64,000 nt of DNA from Trissonchulus latispiculum (Eukaryota > Nematoda > Enoplea > Enoplida > Ironidae), in contig JASAND010030239.1 of NCBI GenBank assembly GCA_030248195.1, positions 1 through 64,000 of the forward strand. The letters are read 5' to 3'. Positions within the stretch are counted from its first letter, which is position 1. Each line of letters opens with the position of its first letter. A model generated the notes under the pieces. The model searched no databases. It had not been told where the DNA came from and worked only from the letters and a program-made list of their open reading frames with translations. The translations under genes and the position numbers were made by a program. This document shows positions 1 through 12,886 of this stretch, piece by piece.

Positions 1-1920
1 AACACCAGTGAGCTGTCAGACTCCTGTCAGCTCACTGCAAAATTTCAAATCCTTCTCAGTGTTCGTCTGAGACTCGGCCGAGAGCGGTCGCTTACCTCCC
101 CCCTATAACTAGCACGTCTTCCCGTTGTGCCAGCGATTTGGCCGGGAATAAAAGACGTGCTTTCCCCGGTTAGGTACACGAGTTAGGGGCCCCTTCTGAC
201 CCACACTGGTCAGAAGGGATGAGCTGAGCGCACACGACGAACACCACACATTGAGGGCCACATGAGCGTACTATGCTCGGCCGGAATCACGCACCTAGGA
301 ACGCTTTTTAGGAAACTTTTTAAAGGCCCTTTTGGCCTAAAACTTCACCCTTTTGCGGCCTTCGGGCCTTTATTTAAAATTAACTTTACTCAACCAAGCC
401 ACGGCCTGAATGGCCTTAATTTTTACAGGGGCTTATGCCCAAATATTTTGTATGTATTGATGTTTTTCGGGGTTATATAATGAATTGGGATCTTGAGTGG
501 GGACCCACCCCTAAGCTGAGGTAGGAGGTCCCTTGGTCATGACCTCATATTAGAACTGAGTTAATTTAGGGACTGTTTTCCCCACAGCCGGCAATTAGGA
601 ATTGCCGGCCATATTCGCAAAGTAGGCACTATTGAAGCTAACACTAACTGTCTGTAATTATGCATTGTTATGATGAACTATAATTGTGTGTGGTTCGGCT
701 TATCCAAAAAAATCAGTAGGCATTAAAACTCAGAATCACTTTTTATTGTTAATTATCAAGTTGTTTTAAAAGGGAACGGCCGAATTCCCTGTGTTAATTT
801 AATTAATTTGAAGCTGTCCTTAGCGGAAATATGTATGTGTGATTTGTTTGTAGTAATAATTGCCTGAGCAATTATTACTCGTTCGGCTTTCCAAACTAAT
901 CAAAGTTTCTAAAATCCAACAAAATTTTCTTTTATCAAAGTTATCAAAGTTCCAGGGTTTAAAGCAAAATACTGGAAGTTACAAATCAAATTCATTTCAG
1001 AATTAGGACCAAAATATGCATACTATAAGTAGGTAGGCCTTGTCAAAGAATAGTTAGGAAGTATTATGTTTGCATAATTATCTGTGCCAATATTATTGTA
1101 ATTTGTCGTGTGAATGAGACCCCCCAAATTTACGTAAGTGGCTGCCTGGGTAAACCCCTCATGGAGTGTGAGGTTCCAGAGCTAGCCTTCTTTTATAAAG
1201 TGAGAATTAGTAATCAAAATTGTGTGAGTGCGAGGGTGAATGAGGGCATACCATGTAAACCCCCTTGTCTGATAAGGGTATTGGGACTGCCAGAATGAAT
1301 GAGTAAACTATTCAGATAGTAGGCAGGAAAGTGGGCCAAATTGAGTAGCAATTTGGACCCAAAATTAGGATAAATTATAAACTGTAATGTTAGTTGGTTG
1401 GATGTGTAATTGCTGTAAAAGTGCTAATTTTGGAGTGAAAGTCGTAACAATGTATATAAGAAATAAAGGTGATTTTGGCGATTTAGGCAGGTTTGGCAGT
1501 CTAGGGTCACGGGGACCCCCAATTAGGTCTGCCAAACCTGCTGGATTTCCGGTCATCCGTGTAGGTTGCCCTGCGATTAGGGGACGGATGGGCCGCATTC
1601 ACGGAATCCAGAATTAGCCAAATCAAGGCCATCATCGAACAGTTTAAACTATTATGAAATTAATCCAAAACCTTAGTTTTAATTAGCGGAAGTTCCGATT
1701 AGCGGACTAGTAATTTAGTTAGTTCTAGGTAGGAAAATGTTAGACTAGTTTTGTTGTGTTAATTAGCGGAAGTTCTTAAGGATTGGGAAAGAGTTAGCTC
1801 TACGATAGGGATATTAATGGTCTTGGCTTAAAAGTAGCATGGGTTCACGGTCGTTACCGTAATCATTTAACTTCCCATGTAAAAGGCCAAAAGATGAGCC
1901 AAATTAAAAGAAAAGAAGTA
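1..1920. other. Intergenic sequence, no gene recognised
   Basis: No open frame here resembles a known protein; the longest are under 80 codons. Small perfect hairpins are visible: CAGTGAGCTG with its complement at about 5-36, CCGGCAATT with its complement at about 586-607, and a 13-bp pair around 1,486-1,540. An AATAAA-like string lies near 150. The stretch could be the edge of an old mobile element, but no terminus is visible. Confidence 0.5.
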
Positions 1921-1993
1921 GACCCGTGCTGAGATTCGAACTCAGGTCTCTGGATTAACAGATCCAGTGCTCATCCATTTGAGCTACACGGGT
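1921..1993 (-). tRNA. tRNA-like gene with an enlarged anticodon arm
   Basis: Read on the minus strand, 73 nt fold as a cloverleaf: a perfect 7-bp acceptor stem (ACCCGTG with CACGGGT), a 4-bp D stem (GCTC/GAGC), a perfect 5-bp T stem (CTGAG/CTCAG) with loop TTCGAAT, and a 4-nt variable loop. Two T-runs of four follow within about 15 nt, as expected of a Pol III terminator. The anticodon arm (CTGGATCTGTTAATCCAG) has one base too many: either a 5-bp stem with an 8-nt loop or a 6-bp stem with a 6-nt loop. CTGTTAA inside the loop would give GTT (Asn), but the acceptor is not the usual Asn one. It may be a working gene, a pseudogene or a SINE head; no SINE body is evident. Confidence 0.5.
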
Positions 1994-4800
1994 TATAATT
2001 AGAACAAGTTTAAGCCAGCCTATATAAGGAAACAATTTAGCAACCCAGCGTGTGTGCATTTTAATTAATACATTAGAGGTGCTAATTACGCATATGCAGG
2101 AACAAACTTTAATTATGTTTTTCTCACTATTTACTTAACATTTTTTGGTGCTGTAAGCACAAAAAATGTACAGTTTTTCAAGCTCTACAAGAATATGTAA
2201 TTTTTACTCAAATTCGTTTTCATCAAAATTTCAATAATTCATATGCCAGTTTTGCTCAAATTTAAACAAGCTCAAGTGAAAGGGTGGTAGATTGCGCGTC
2301 TATCACTCGGCTGGCTGCCAGGGTTGCCAGCGCCGGATCGAATAGCGGTTCGGTACGGTTCCCCGAGCTTCTTAGGTAGTTACGAGGAAAGTAGTTAGCT
2401 ATTTAGTTCGGATAGGTCGGTAGGTCGGTAAGTAGGGACTGCGTAGAATGGCTGCTGAGACAGTGAGTGAGTGAGTTTTTGCCGTTTTGCTTAAACTGAT
2501 TAAAACTAATAACATGCAAAAACTCACTCCCAGCCAGCCAGTAGGTTTTATTTTAAGTCTGTTATTTCAGTCCCAAACCTGCAAATAAATAATTACTAAG
2601 GACTTTATGTTAAAACACCAGGTAATTTGTAAGTTAACATTAATATTACGTAGGTTTTAGTTAGTTAGCATAAATAGGTAGGTAGGCATTAGTTAGGGCA
2701 ATTACTATAAGTATTTAACAAATGACCATCTTCCAATATCAGAAAGGCACCATAAAACGTCCAGTTTCGTACATATATTTGATGTAATCTTTAGGTCACG
2801 GGAAATGAGCCCATTTCCCGTGACAAATCAACAAAATCAGGCCAGCCACAGGCCGAAAACGTCAATATTAGTCAGTATTATGGTTTGCTCCAAAGATTGT
2901 GCAAAATTTGGTCAGAATCAACGCAATTTACACCAAAATGGCCCTAGAAGGCCGGTCTGTGCAAGGAAAGGACAAAAGCAAATGAAGTCCGAATATAGGT
3001 CGCAAACAGCATAGGTTTTGTACATTTATCAAGAACAGTTCGTGTAATTACCAGTTCAGCTAGGTCCAGCCGGGCCCAAGGTGGAAACCTTACGAATCAC
3101 TTCGTTCAAGCCGAAATTGCGGCAAGTCTAACTAAATTCTGATGATACAAGTTAGCGGAGGCCGGGACGGCCCCAATTGGTGACAGGAAGTTACCAGAAA
3201 CGGTTAATAGTGTCAAACAGGCAATAACCAATGGTTTTTAGTCAATTCTCAAGTTACAAGTTCAAATGGGGCCCAAAATGCACATTTTGGGCCTGGAAAG
3301 CAAAGGAACGAGTAATGGTTGCTGGGTTCGATTCCCGCACCATAATCTTGTACTAATGGGTTTTAACCCATTTGATTCAGGTGCGCGGACAGTCGCTGAT
3401 CCGGATTCGAAGTCGTGAATAATCCAGTAGTGAAGCAGTCAGTGGGAGCGTTCAGTCTTGTCGTGGAACCAGGAGTCAGAGTCAATTTGTGCTTATCTAA
3501 GATTGTTGGATCCGGAAGTGATCCCAGGAAGTGAACCTTGTCAGTAGCCTATCATTCGTGGAACCTATCACTGTAGGTACATTGTGGATTTAGACCGCAG
3601 CTAGGGTCAAGAACAGAGACGACTTCGCAGGCACCTGATTTCAAGTTGGGAAACCAAAACCGTTCTGAAAAGTACTATAAACCTGTTATCTTTCGAACCT
3701 TTTTTGTCTAAAATGGCCAGTTTCACCCTATTCATCGTTGCCGGTTCCGGAGCTATGCTCCCCTCGTCTCTGGCTTGAGTTTAGCATTCAGCCAGAGCCA
3801 ACTGCTAGCCTGAAGACAGAAGAAGCCATCAGTGCTATTGAACTTTGTAGTTGTAGTTGTTTAAATTTACATTAATCAGGAATAAGTAAGGCAGAACCAG
3901 GTGACTTCCCATTTTCTCTATTTCCTCAAAAAGCCAGTTCCGTACAGTAACCCTGTCTAGGTGTTGGAGCGGACCTTCGGGAAAGCAGTGTCCAACGATT
4001 CGGGGACTCACCCATAGACCGACCCCAGGTTTATATTAGCTAATAATTGTTTGTTTGTAGTTTGCTGATTTGTAGTTTGATAATCCGTTTGTAAGGACGG
4101 ATAAAGAGTCGCACAGCACAAGCATATAGGCGCACGAGAAAGCATATAGGTATTTGGTTAGTAGAGAGTTGGAGACAGTGTAATAGTTAGTGTGATAGAG
4201 ACAGAGTGTAATAAAAGGAAGAAGAAGAGGTACCACTGAACCTTGTCCCTAACCTAAAACCTATAACTTGGGTAATATTATCCTAAATTAGGATAATATT
4301 AATAATAACCTAAAACGTGTAACTGGCAACTCTGGTACAGTAAATTGTATACTGTACTGAATTGTAATCGTATCTGTTTTGCACAGTTTGTAACGACCCC
4401 TGTTAGTAACGCATTTTGTATTGTAACTTGTAATCTTGCCAAAGCGTGTACCCATAATACTTGTAATCAGTTTAATAAATAGTTGGTGTGTCAGACCTAG
4501 AGTCTCAGAGTTTAACAGAGAGGCGCGATTGTCTCTGAAAGTCAGGCGCGTTAGCCTAAAGATTGGATCAGGACTACTCAAAGGTAAGTTCTGGTCAGGA
4601 AGCAGAAGACTCATCATCGATCCAGCGATCAAATCCAAGCAAGCGCTGACCCCTCTTGCTGATCGGCTGGAATCCAGTGCAACAAACGAACTCACGAAGA
4701 AGACCCCTACAAAGGTTGGCTGCAGGGAATCTCTGATTTTGGAACACCACCTTTCGGAGATCCGGTGCCTAAGTCTACTTTCCTAAGTGGACGCGCTGAC
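1994..4800. other. Intergenic sequence, no gene recognised
   Basis: No supported protein gene. A 13-bp inverted repeat with a 4-nt loop (GTCACGGGAAATG) lies near 2,795-2,824. A B-box-like string (GGTTCGATTCC) with a short T-arm is near 3,325 but lacks the rest of a tRNA. The stretch around 4,340-4,760 has an AATAAA string and a leader-like region after it. It could be a decayed LTR or leader of a retroelement, but I find no partner LTR. Confidence 0.35.
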
Positions 4801-4815
4801 CTTCCGTGTAATCGA

Positions 4816-4874
4816 GTGCAGAGCGTTTTCTGTCACTAGACCGGAGAGCAGAGCGTTTTCTGTCTCTGGAGACT
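4816..4874. repeat. Short direct duplication
   Basis: GCAGAGCGTTTTCTGTC occurs twice about 35 bases apart, with related flanking bases. It is a small local tandem duplication with no visible function. Confidence 0.6.
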
Positions 4875-7800
4875 AGCAACTTCATTACATAAAGATGAAA
4901 GAAAATATTATGTCTACTTAATAATGGATAAAAATTTAGAAAACCACTTAAAATTAAAAAGCTCAGCATAATCATTTTTCGTCAAATATGGAAATTTGGT
5001 CAAAATAAAATTTTTTTCATGCACGACTAAATGTTTTATCAGCATGATTGGGAACAGCAGTAAGGTCAATAAGCGAAATTTTAGGTCATTCGGATTATTT
5101 GCTGTAAAGTTAGCCTTCAAAATACGGTAAACGATACCAGCACCTTAAAACTAATTTGAACAAGTAACAAGTATATTCGTAGTAAGTTCTCGAGTGGAGT
5201 ACTTTTTGAACTTCAGTCTGCCTTTTGTCTTCATCGTACAATTCCCGATGATTTGGATAGCGTTCTTAATTTTACTCGAAAGTAGACAGTAGGCTGAGCA
5301 GTATGAACTTGTGCTGTTATTTGTCTACTGAAATCTAAGCACGAATGCGGAAATTTGTCTACTTTCATTTATTTCGACACAAACTAGAATGAAGGCACTT
5401 CAGCTTTAAACTGGCACTTCAGCTTTAAACTGAATTGCGAAACTTTAATTTATGTTTCAAAGTGCTGAGAATTCATTAGTAAACAAAATGTCAAAACATT
5501 TAGAAATTTCCCAAAGTTAGAAGTTAATAGTAGTCAACAATTAAATTGATTGGATTAAATTGATAAATGAAATTTTCTGCATGTGTCTAATGCAGGGTAG
5601 ACATTTAGCGAAGTGTCTGTCGGAACACTTTGCAACAAAATTATTGACAATTATTTATAGACAATACAGCAAAATTATTTCTGCTTGCCATAAATTTTAT
5701 TATTTTTGATAAAAATTAAGCTTTCCACCCACAAAACGCTATTTAACTCGTTGTAAACCGCTATATCTGCCAGTGCTTTCGTAAGTGTCGTCCATGACCG
5801 TTTTTAGCCCTCTACACCCTGACCGTAAAATGTTTATTTTGTTTTGTAAAACTAAAAATTATATGAACAGCTTTCACAACATTCTCGTAGTAAAGGCATA
5901 TATAATTTTAGATTTGTAATGCTGTTCAACACAACAAAATGTTGGACTCAAATTACGCAGTCGTTTGCAAGCAATAGTTTCGATTTTTTTGTGTGTTTAA
6001 TTCAGAAAATATTTGGCACCTCAGATTTCACACTTCAACATCAACCGCGAATCTATTGTGCATTAGCACTGAAGTTCTCAATAAAATGTTGTAGATGTCG
6101 GCCACAACACCATTAGCGATTTCTTAAATTTTCAAACAGCAAATCCCCTTAATACTTGAACGAACTGTTTCAAAATTCACCTTCTTTTAAGTATATTCCC
6201 CCTTTTTCATTTTTCTCCTTTCAATTTTTCCGTTCAGATTTGTCGTAGAGTAAATCTTTAATCTTAATATATCTTTAACAGCTCAGTTAAAATTTAATCC
6301 ATTTTTCTAGGCCGATCATCATTCTCTAGAGCCTAGAGTAATTTATCTTCCTTAACCTGAGGACAAATTATGTAGAGTATGCATATTCGAAACTTTTTAG
6401 AGCCGTTGCAATAGCACAGGAATACGGGGGCACAGAAAAACTGTTGATTGGATTTGAATTTACAGCTGACGGTAAGATGTGTTGTTATCTCAAACATAGC
6501 TCAGTTTAAGTGCACTCGGTGACTACGGTTAGGGCAGCTGACTTTGAACCTTACCGAAGTTACTGACCCGGGTTCGCGCTTATAGGACTTAGCTCATTTG
6601 TTGCTGAAATGTAATCAAATTTGCAAATCAAAATTTGAACGATGGGCCAAGACTAGAAATAACGTAACTGTGCTCAAGAGGAATTGTTTTAAGGACATTT
6701 AAACTGCCTCAAAGTGGTTTCCACTGTGCACTAACACGGGGTCCGATTCTGGAGGTCTAACCCGACGAAGGCATCTCCTCTGAAATTTACAAAATATTAA
6801 GACGGTCTTTCCCAAAGTTTCAAACATTGAGAATTTATTACATTTTCGGCCAAAAATGAGTAAAAACTAAAAATCATTGGCGGTTTTTGAAAAAAAATTT
6901 TTGCAAAAAATTTGCACTTTTTGGTAAAACACCCTGATTTCTTTACCCCTTCAGGACAAGTGTACTGTTTTTCGCTTTTCGCTGAGTATATAGCTCAAAC
7001 AATTTTTTGCCGGTTTGAGGGCAGTGTAGACCTTCCCATCCCCCATCCCACGTTATTCTGTGGTTTCCACCCTTGGGGACATTGTAGCGTACAGGAATTT
7101 GCTTCAATGCCTCAGGACTCGAAAGAAGGACCGCCACAATTTCAGTTCACAAATGACCCAGTTCTAACAAAGCGTTGAAGATACTCCGCTGGCAATATTG
7201 CCGATTCAAATACAAAATTCTGGCGGGCAGGGCAGTCTGGCAGGATAAATATAGCCAACACTAAAAGTTAATATAGGTCTGATCATGGCCACACCACAGT
7301 GATGACATGGTTGCGATTATGCGAATCAAAACAATATGTCTGGTCATGACAACATATCGGAACATTAAAAACAATCACTTAAACAAGTCTACTTGGATAA
7401 ACGAAATGGCATAACAATATTTTAACAAAGTCAGTAATCAAGCTATGTAAAACTAATTCTACTGATAATACGACCATGGAATCTCTGGCAGCAGCAGAAA
7501 TATTGCTGCGGATGAGGAAGTTTCCGTGGCTGATACAGCTGTGGGTTGAATGAGCAAATGGGGTCCTCCTGACTCGCTGAGCCTGAGCACCAATTAAATG
7601 ATTTGATGGTGAGCAGCTGAAATTCCTTGAGCACGAGGATCAGAACCGCTGACAAATTCTGAATTGGACCGAGCAGGTACCAAGACACATCTCGGGAATC
7701 CAGTTTGATACTGATCAGGGTGCGCGGCTAAGGCGGTGCCAGTCGCATCGCCATCCAGCCAGACTCTGTATTCGCAGAAACGATCATACATGATCATTTC

Positions 7801-7984
7801 ATCTAGCGGGGGTGCCACACTTGGGCGGGCTAATGAACGGCTGAACTGTAAATCAGGAAACCGAATAAGAGAAAGTAGCAAACACAGCAACAGCCGATTC
7901 ACTGCTGTGTTTGTTTGTTTGGACGCCTAGTGTTTTGCCTCTAGCTAGACTTTTGTAACATAACATTTTGCAGCGATTGTCCTG
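4875..7984. other. AT-rich intergenic sequence
   Basis: No protein gene is supported. A 19-base tandem duplication (GCACTTCAGCTTTAAACT twice) lies near 5,395-5,433. Around 6,490-6,595 there is a weak tRNA-like stretch on the plus strand, with an A-box-like and a B-box-like (GGGTTCGCGC) string, probably an old SINE remnant. The remaining sequence shows no recognised structure. Confidence 0.45.
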
Positions 7985-8178
<194 letters not shown>

Positions 8179-8738
8179 TTTTGTGTGATACGCACATGTT
8201 AAATTGAGCGTGGTAGGTCTACACGGTTAGGTTTGAGGTTAGCTATTAATGTGCTATGAACTGTGGCAAACCAAGTGAACCTAAATTTTATCCAATTAAT
8301 AGTCAAGGAATCTCTTGATTTCGTTAATTCCTTACGTTCGCAGAGCTAGATTCCGTTATCGATATTGTCGCTGTTATTTGGTGCCATTTCAATGATGTGA
8401 GTCAAGCACATTACAAGCACTTTAATGGAATCGTCTGAAACCTTGCACATTACAAGCCAGTACTAAGATTTGCAAGAACTTAGGTGTCTAAGACTCGCTC
8501 CGGTTTTTAGACATGCTAGATCGCTTTCTCGAAGTATGACGGACGATCGCTTTAAAAAGTTCTAAGACAGTTGCAATTGTTTACGGAACAAAGAAAGCAT
8601 CACAGTGAATACTGATTTTATATTCGGATTCAGCAGGTCATAAATGGCGTATAGGTATAAGCACCATTTCGGCAAAAATCAGCGACAAACATTTCTTGAC
8701 CCCATTTTACTGCTTTTTTACTGCACTTTACTGCTCTT

Positions 8739-9053
8739 GCACACTATCTGTTATCAGAGCAAAAACATGCTCTGCTCGCTAACGGCCTATCCCCCGCAAG
8801 TTAGACCCTTCATTTCAAAGAATTTTGTGCGCTATGTTTGTGATCTAAAGCTCGAAGCAGGCACAAAATTCGCGTACGCTCTGCTTGTGTTTTCGAGCTT
8901 AAGCACACAAACATTCGACTAGGTACTGATTTGGGGGGGTCACTAGGGTCTAACTTGCGGGGGGGGGGGGTGGGCCGTTTGCGAGCAGAGCATGGCTTTT
9001 GCTCTGATAACATAAAGTGTGCCTAGTGGCCCACTCTTATATTATTTACTCTT
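8739..9053. mobile_element. MITE with long terminal inverted repeats, copy A
   Basis: The left end (TGTTATCAGAGCAAAA, then GCTAACGGCC and CGCAAGTTAGACCC) is mirrored at the right end (GGGTCTAACTTGCGG, then GCTCTGATAACA). The arms are about 70 bp or more and include a poly-G tract. The interior shares the strings TCTAAAGCTCG and TTTCGAGCTT with the copy near 26.9 kb. It carries no coding sequence. Exact ends and target duplication are uncertain. Confidence 0.7.
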
Positions 9054-9976
9054 GGTAAAACTGAGCTAGCACACTAACCAATACCAAAACCAGAACCCTC
9101 CAAACTAAGGGCCTTTTCGCGAATGGGTAGAGTAGAGTTAAAATTAACGCGATCCTTTTCGCGAATGAGTTAAAAGAGTTAAATTTAACTCGCCGAGTTA
9201 TGCGGAGTTAAAAATTTTAACTCTACTCGCATTCATGAAAAGAGTTAAAATTAACTCTACCCTTTTCGCGAATCACTTGTGGAGTTAAAAATATATGGAG
9301 TTAAATTAAACTCTACTCTTTTCGCGAATGGATTAAATTTAACTCTAGCTAACTCCGCTTCATGTTTTTCTATACAAATTTAACCGTACGTTACCGCGTT
9401 CAACTACGCGGGTTAGAGGAGTTAAAACCTTCAGTAATCAGTGAACAGCCTTTGTAAAATGTTGTCGTAGCTCACTTCATATTGGACATTTTAAAACACT
9501 TTTCAACGTCACTTCAAAACGTCTTTTTAAAGGTAATTAAACAATGGACTTATCTATTGAAATATTTTATTTAGGCATGGTTACCGCGCAGCTATTGCTT
9601 TGTTGCGTTACTATAGGCTTAAAATTGTTGTCACGTTAATTTTACAGGATGCAGTTACAAAATTTTGGCTGTCACTGATGTTCCATTGTATATATTAAAT
9701 AGATACAAGTTTCTATATAAACAGCACACATTTACACATATTTCTGTCTGAAAAAACGGCTCTGAATTTGGTTAGCTGCTTTAGCCAATCACGTTTAAAG
9801 TTACTGGCTGTTTCGTTAGCTGCCATTCGATTGGCTGTTAACTTCTACCGTGGGTGCAGTAACAGGGCCAGTACAAAAAGCGGACGCGGAACGGAAGCGG
9901 ACTGGGGGTATAATAAGAGGACTGAAAAAGCGGACTTGTGGTATAAAATGCGGAATAAATGCGGAAATAGGGTATA

Positions 9977-10753
9977 ACAAGCAAGATTTTGTGCAAAAGG
10001 TCAAGTTTTTACTGGACGGACATTTTCAGTAATTGTAGACCTGCTGCGCAGCTAATTCTTTACAACGGAATTCGTTTTGCTTACTACAGAAAACACACGT
10101 GCAAAACGTTGTTTGAATAATTTTACCAATGTTTGAGGAATTCAATTTAATACTGCAATAAAACGAAAAAAGATGTGACAGTACAGCATCAGTTTGAAAA
10201 TTTGTACCAGGTGGAGATCGAACGCACAACCCTTGGTTTTCTAGACCAACGCCAAATCATTGAGCCACTGGAACTCAATCGAACTAAGTTTAAGTTTGAA
10301 TTCGAATCAAGACTGTGCCAGCATTCTGGAGGACACGTCTGGACTTTGCTACATATCGCTTTCTGAGGACGGCTTTGTACCTTAAGTTAAGTTAATTAAA
10401 AAATGAAGCTTTAGGTATTTATTCATGTGCTTCATGTAGTTTAAGAATATTTGCTGTACTGTTAATGTCAAAAGTTGATTATGAGTCATCCAAGTAGAGT
10501 GATGAATCAATGTTTCCGGTTTTCAAACTGCCATTATTACAAAAGCATATATGCATAATTATAGCATGAATCAGAAACAGAAGCTCTTTGAAAAGGAAAA
10601 CAAGATTCTACACAGAAATCATGCTGGCCCTATCTTAAACCACTGCTCACACGCATTTATGCGAAAAAGCCTCTTTATCAAGCAGACTGCGTGTGAGGGC
10701 CCGGGCTAAGCAAAATTAAGAGACCTGCTGCGCTGAGGCGCAGCAGGAAAAAG
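9977..10753 (+). mobile_element. Dispersed repeat ending in a 10-bp hairpin, copy 1
   Basis: This segment matches the reverse complement of 32,995-33,567 along its length, apart from an insertion of about 240 bases at roughly 10,160-10,400. It ends in a perfect hairpin, CCTGCTGCGC - TGAG - GCGCAGCAGG, followed by AAAAAG, where similarity to the other copy stops. CCTGCTGCGCAG also occurs near its start. A terminal hairpin recalls Helitron-like elements, but the CTRR end is not evident. No coding sequence. Confidence 0.65.
10204..10274 (-). repeat. tRNA-derived sequence (SINE-like) inside copy 1
   Basis: On the minus strand, 71 nt fold as a degenerate cloverleaf: an acceptor with one mismatch, a 5-bp anticodon stem TTGGT/ACCAA with loop CTAGAAA (nominal anticodon AGA), and a T-loop TTCGATC, followed by TTTT. 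AGA would be serine, but the long variable arm of tRNA-Ser is missing. It lies in the part of this repeat absent from the other copy, so it is best read as a SINE-like insertion and not as a working tRNA gene. Confidence 0.5.
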
Positions 10754-10798
10754 CGGACTTACCTTATTAAACGGACTGGGTCAGAATTTAGCGGACCT

Positions 10799-11031
10799 TG
10801 TGTTTTGTTTTAGTGGAGGTGATTTTGTAGGAAAATTGACGTAAGAACAAAAGGGTATGAAAACTAGGTTAATGAGATTTTGTATGGTGTAAAGTAATTT
10901 TGAAATTAATAGGGTATGAAACTTCGCCTTTTGAAAAAGAGTGTAAAAAGACAGATTGATTGTTTTGGTTTTAAAGTGAAAAAGAGTAAAAAGAAGGACA
11001 AGTTAGGGGGTTAAATTAATGGTTTGTTACA
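10799..11031 (-). repeat. 3' LTR remnant (U3 only) of the gypsy-type element
   Basis: It matches 21,577-21,814 with a few substitutions and several homopolymer-length differences. In element orientation it begins TGTAACAAACC right after the polypurine tract. Similarity ends near 10,799, just after the TATA region, so the R-U5 part (about 205 bases in the other LTR) is missing. Confidence 0.8.
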
Positions 11032-11044
11032 CTTGCCCCTCTTT
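11032..11044 (-). other. Polypurine tract of the gypsy-type element
   Basis: On the minus strand AAAGAGGGGCAAG directly precedes the LTR start TGTAACA. This is the expected primer site for plus-strand DNA synthesis and fixes the inner edge of the 3' LTR. Confidence 0.75.
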
Positions 11045-11397
11045 CGAAAACGAGCGTCCTCGCTCAACTGACAAGTACAGTTTACAAAGATACTGATAAA
11101 TTAGATAATGATAAAGCGTTTTAAACATTGAACTGTCAACTGTGGCAGTCAGCATAGTCAGTCTGTCAGCCCACACAATGGAGATAAGAAGGACAAAGTC
11201 AAAATGGCAACCAATCTAGAGGAGGAAATTGTTAGATGAGCTGTTTAGGTAGACAGCTACCGTATTATTCATGATGGTGACGGCACAAGCTTCAGTATAG
11301 TTATGACAGCGCAACGCCGGAAGCAAATTCCTTCGAAATAAACGTTTGATAGAACCATCAAGATTTCCGTTTGACCTGAGAACAATAGCATGGAGCG

Positions 11398-12886
11398 CTA
11401 CCAAAAGAAATTCCACGTTGTCGTTGGATAGCTGAGGCAACATGCATGCCCTTTGGAACGCTGAAGGCAGGTGGGATCGATCCACGCCCTCTGCGTGCGT
11501 TGGTAAAGAAAAGGAACTGCGCAACCGCAGAGAATATATACAATTTCGATTAGTTTTTCAAAACGGGAACAAAATACATGATTGCGCAGGTAGCATTCGT
11601 AAATAGCTACCGTTTGGACAAAGAAGGCAGCCCGCTCCGAATCAACAGCGTGCTCTCGGAAAAGGAGCAGGGCTTCACCTAGTCGACGCCGGTTGGCCAA
11701 GTGACTGATCCGAATTCCCCCATCGGTAAGGGGAGACACGAGTCCCAGACTTTTGAGACGCAAGTCTAGATTTTCAGAATATGTTTTTAATTGTTCAGTC
11801 GGTGAAATGTTTGGCAACACCAATTGAAGCTGGCGAGTGTCTGCAAACGGCGTCTGAGTATGCAAGTGAAACGCGATTATGCGCCTCACTTTCTTTGCCG
11901 CATTTGCATTCTCGTCGGGAACTATCGTGTCATAGCGAGGATGCTCGCAGGAACAATTCCGGCGAAAGCAGTTTGTGCACGTCAGGACACAGGCACACAA
12001 ACGCAATGAGGTCTCCTCAAGACAATTGTCACAGTCCTCGGTCAGGAACCGCTCAACAAATGTGGAGCAATATGGGACACCATGTATGGCGTGATCGTGT
12101 CTATCATGCCCACAGATGGCACAGAGCATACAAAGACAGTACGGGCTCGGCCGCATACCGCAGCGTATGCATCGACCATTGGGTCGGAGTGAAACCTTCG
12201 ACGAAGGAGGAGGACTGGGTTTCACAGGCTCCGCGACAGGATATTCTATGTCTGATTGAGAGGAATTCATGGACTCATCTACATGGACGGCATTCACAAC
12301 AGTCTGCGAGGAGTGAGCCTGTCGTTCCTCCTCCAGGGAAATATATCGGCATCGGGGTTTCCAAGAGGGCACCCAACCACTGGTACCGGGACCCTCATCA
12401 GTACTGGAGGAAGCTAGTTCCACCTGGACAGTAGACCGCGCAGGAAGTTCCTCCCTTGGAATCCTAGGTTCCTCCTGATTAGGGACGGCCGGGTAGATAG
12501 CCTTCCCAGGTATGCCAGGGGGTGGACCAATACCTGCTGACGATGAGTTCCCATGGGCGCCCTGGGAAGCAACCGCTTGGACCTGGGACACCTCGTACGG
12601 AGTGGGCGCCCGGGAATTTCTCGGAATATCCCCAACTGGACCGGTCCTTGGAGACGAGGACCCTCTGTTCACTTCATCCCTTAGTGGAGTGGAAGGGAGA
12701 ACCGTCCGAAGGGACGACCACGTTAGGTGGGACCTCCGGTGATAAATTTCGAATGTTCGCAACACCGGTTGTAGGAGGCCGCCATGAAAGTCCGGTAGGT
12801 GTCTCTGGGAATTCCTCCCCATGGAGCCCTCCAAATTGGAAGAACCGGTCTCCAACCGCCAAAAGGACCACCAGATTCCCTGTCAA
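11398..12886 (-). CDS. Cys-rich accessory ORF of the retroelement, downstream of pol
   Basis: An open frame of about 485 codons lies between the pol stop and the 3' LTR, on the same strand. The first in-frame ATG is near 12,822; the frame is closed by a TGA near 12,885. The N-terminal half is Pro/Ser-rich and looks disordered. The centre (about 12,170 to 11,935) is a dense cysteine/histidine cluster with repeated CxxC pairs (CIRCG, CMLC, CDNC, CTNC), a likely zinc-binding fold. The C-terminal third is mixed, with Leu-rich and basic stretches. Another frame (about 13,046 to 12,723) is open just upstream and overlaps it, so expression could involve splicing or a frameshift. I do not recognise the family. 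Env is encoded elsewhere in this element, so this is an extra gene, not the usual third ORF. Confidence 0.55.

Noticed and set aside
3310..3345. tRNA from a B-box-like string
   Set aside because: Only the T-arm part is present; no acceptor, D or anticodon arm can be formed.
4288..4786. Opposed frames of 135 and 116 codons
   Set aside because: No motifs, mutual antisense overlap, and no sign of exons; more likely part of a non-coding or decayed element.
11781..12434. 217-codon plus-strand frame
   Set aside because: Antisense to the Cys-rich retroelement ORF; its His/Arg/Ser composition reflects the reverse of that gene.
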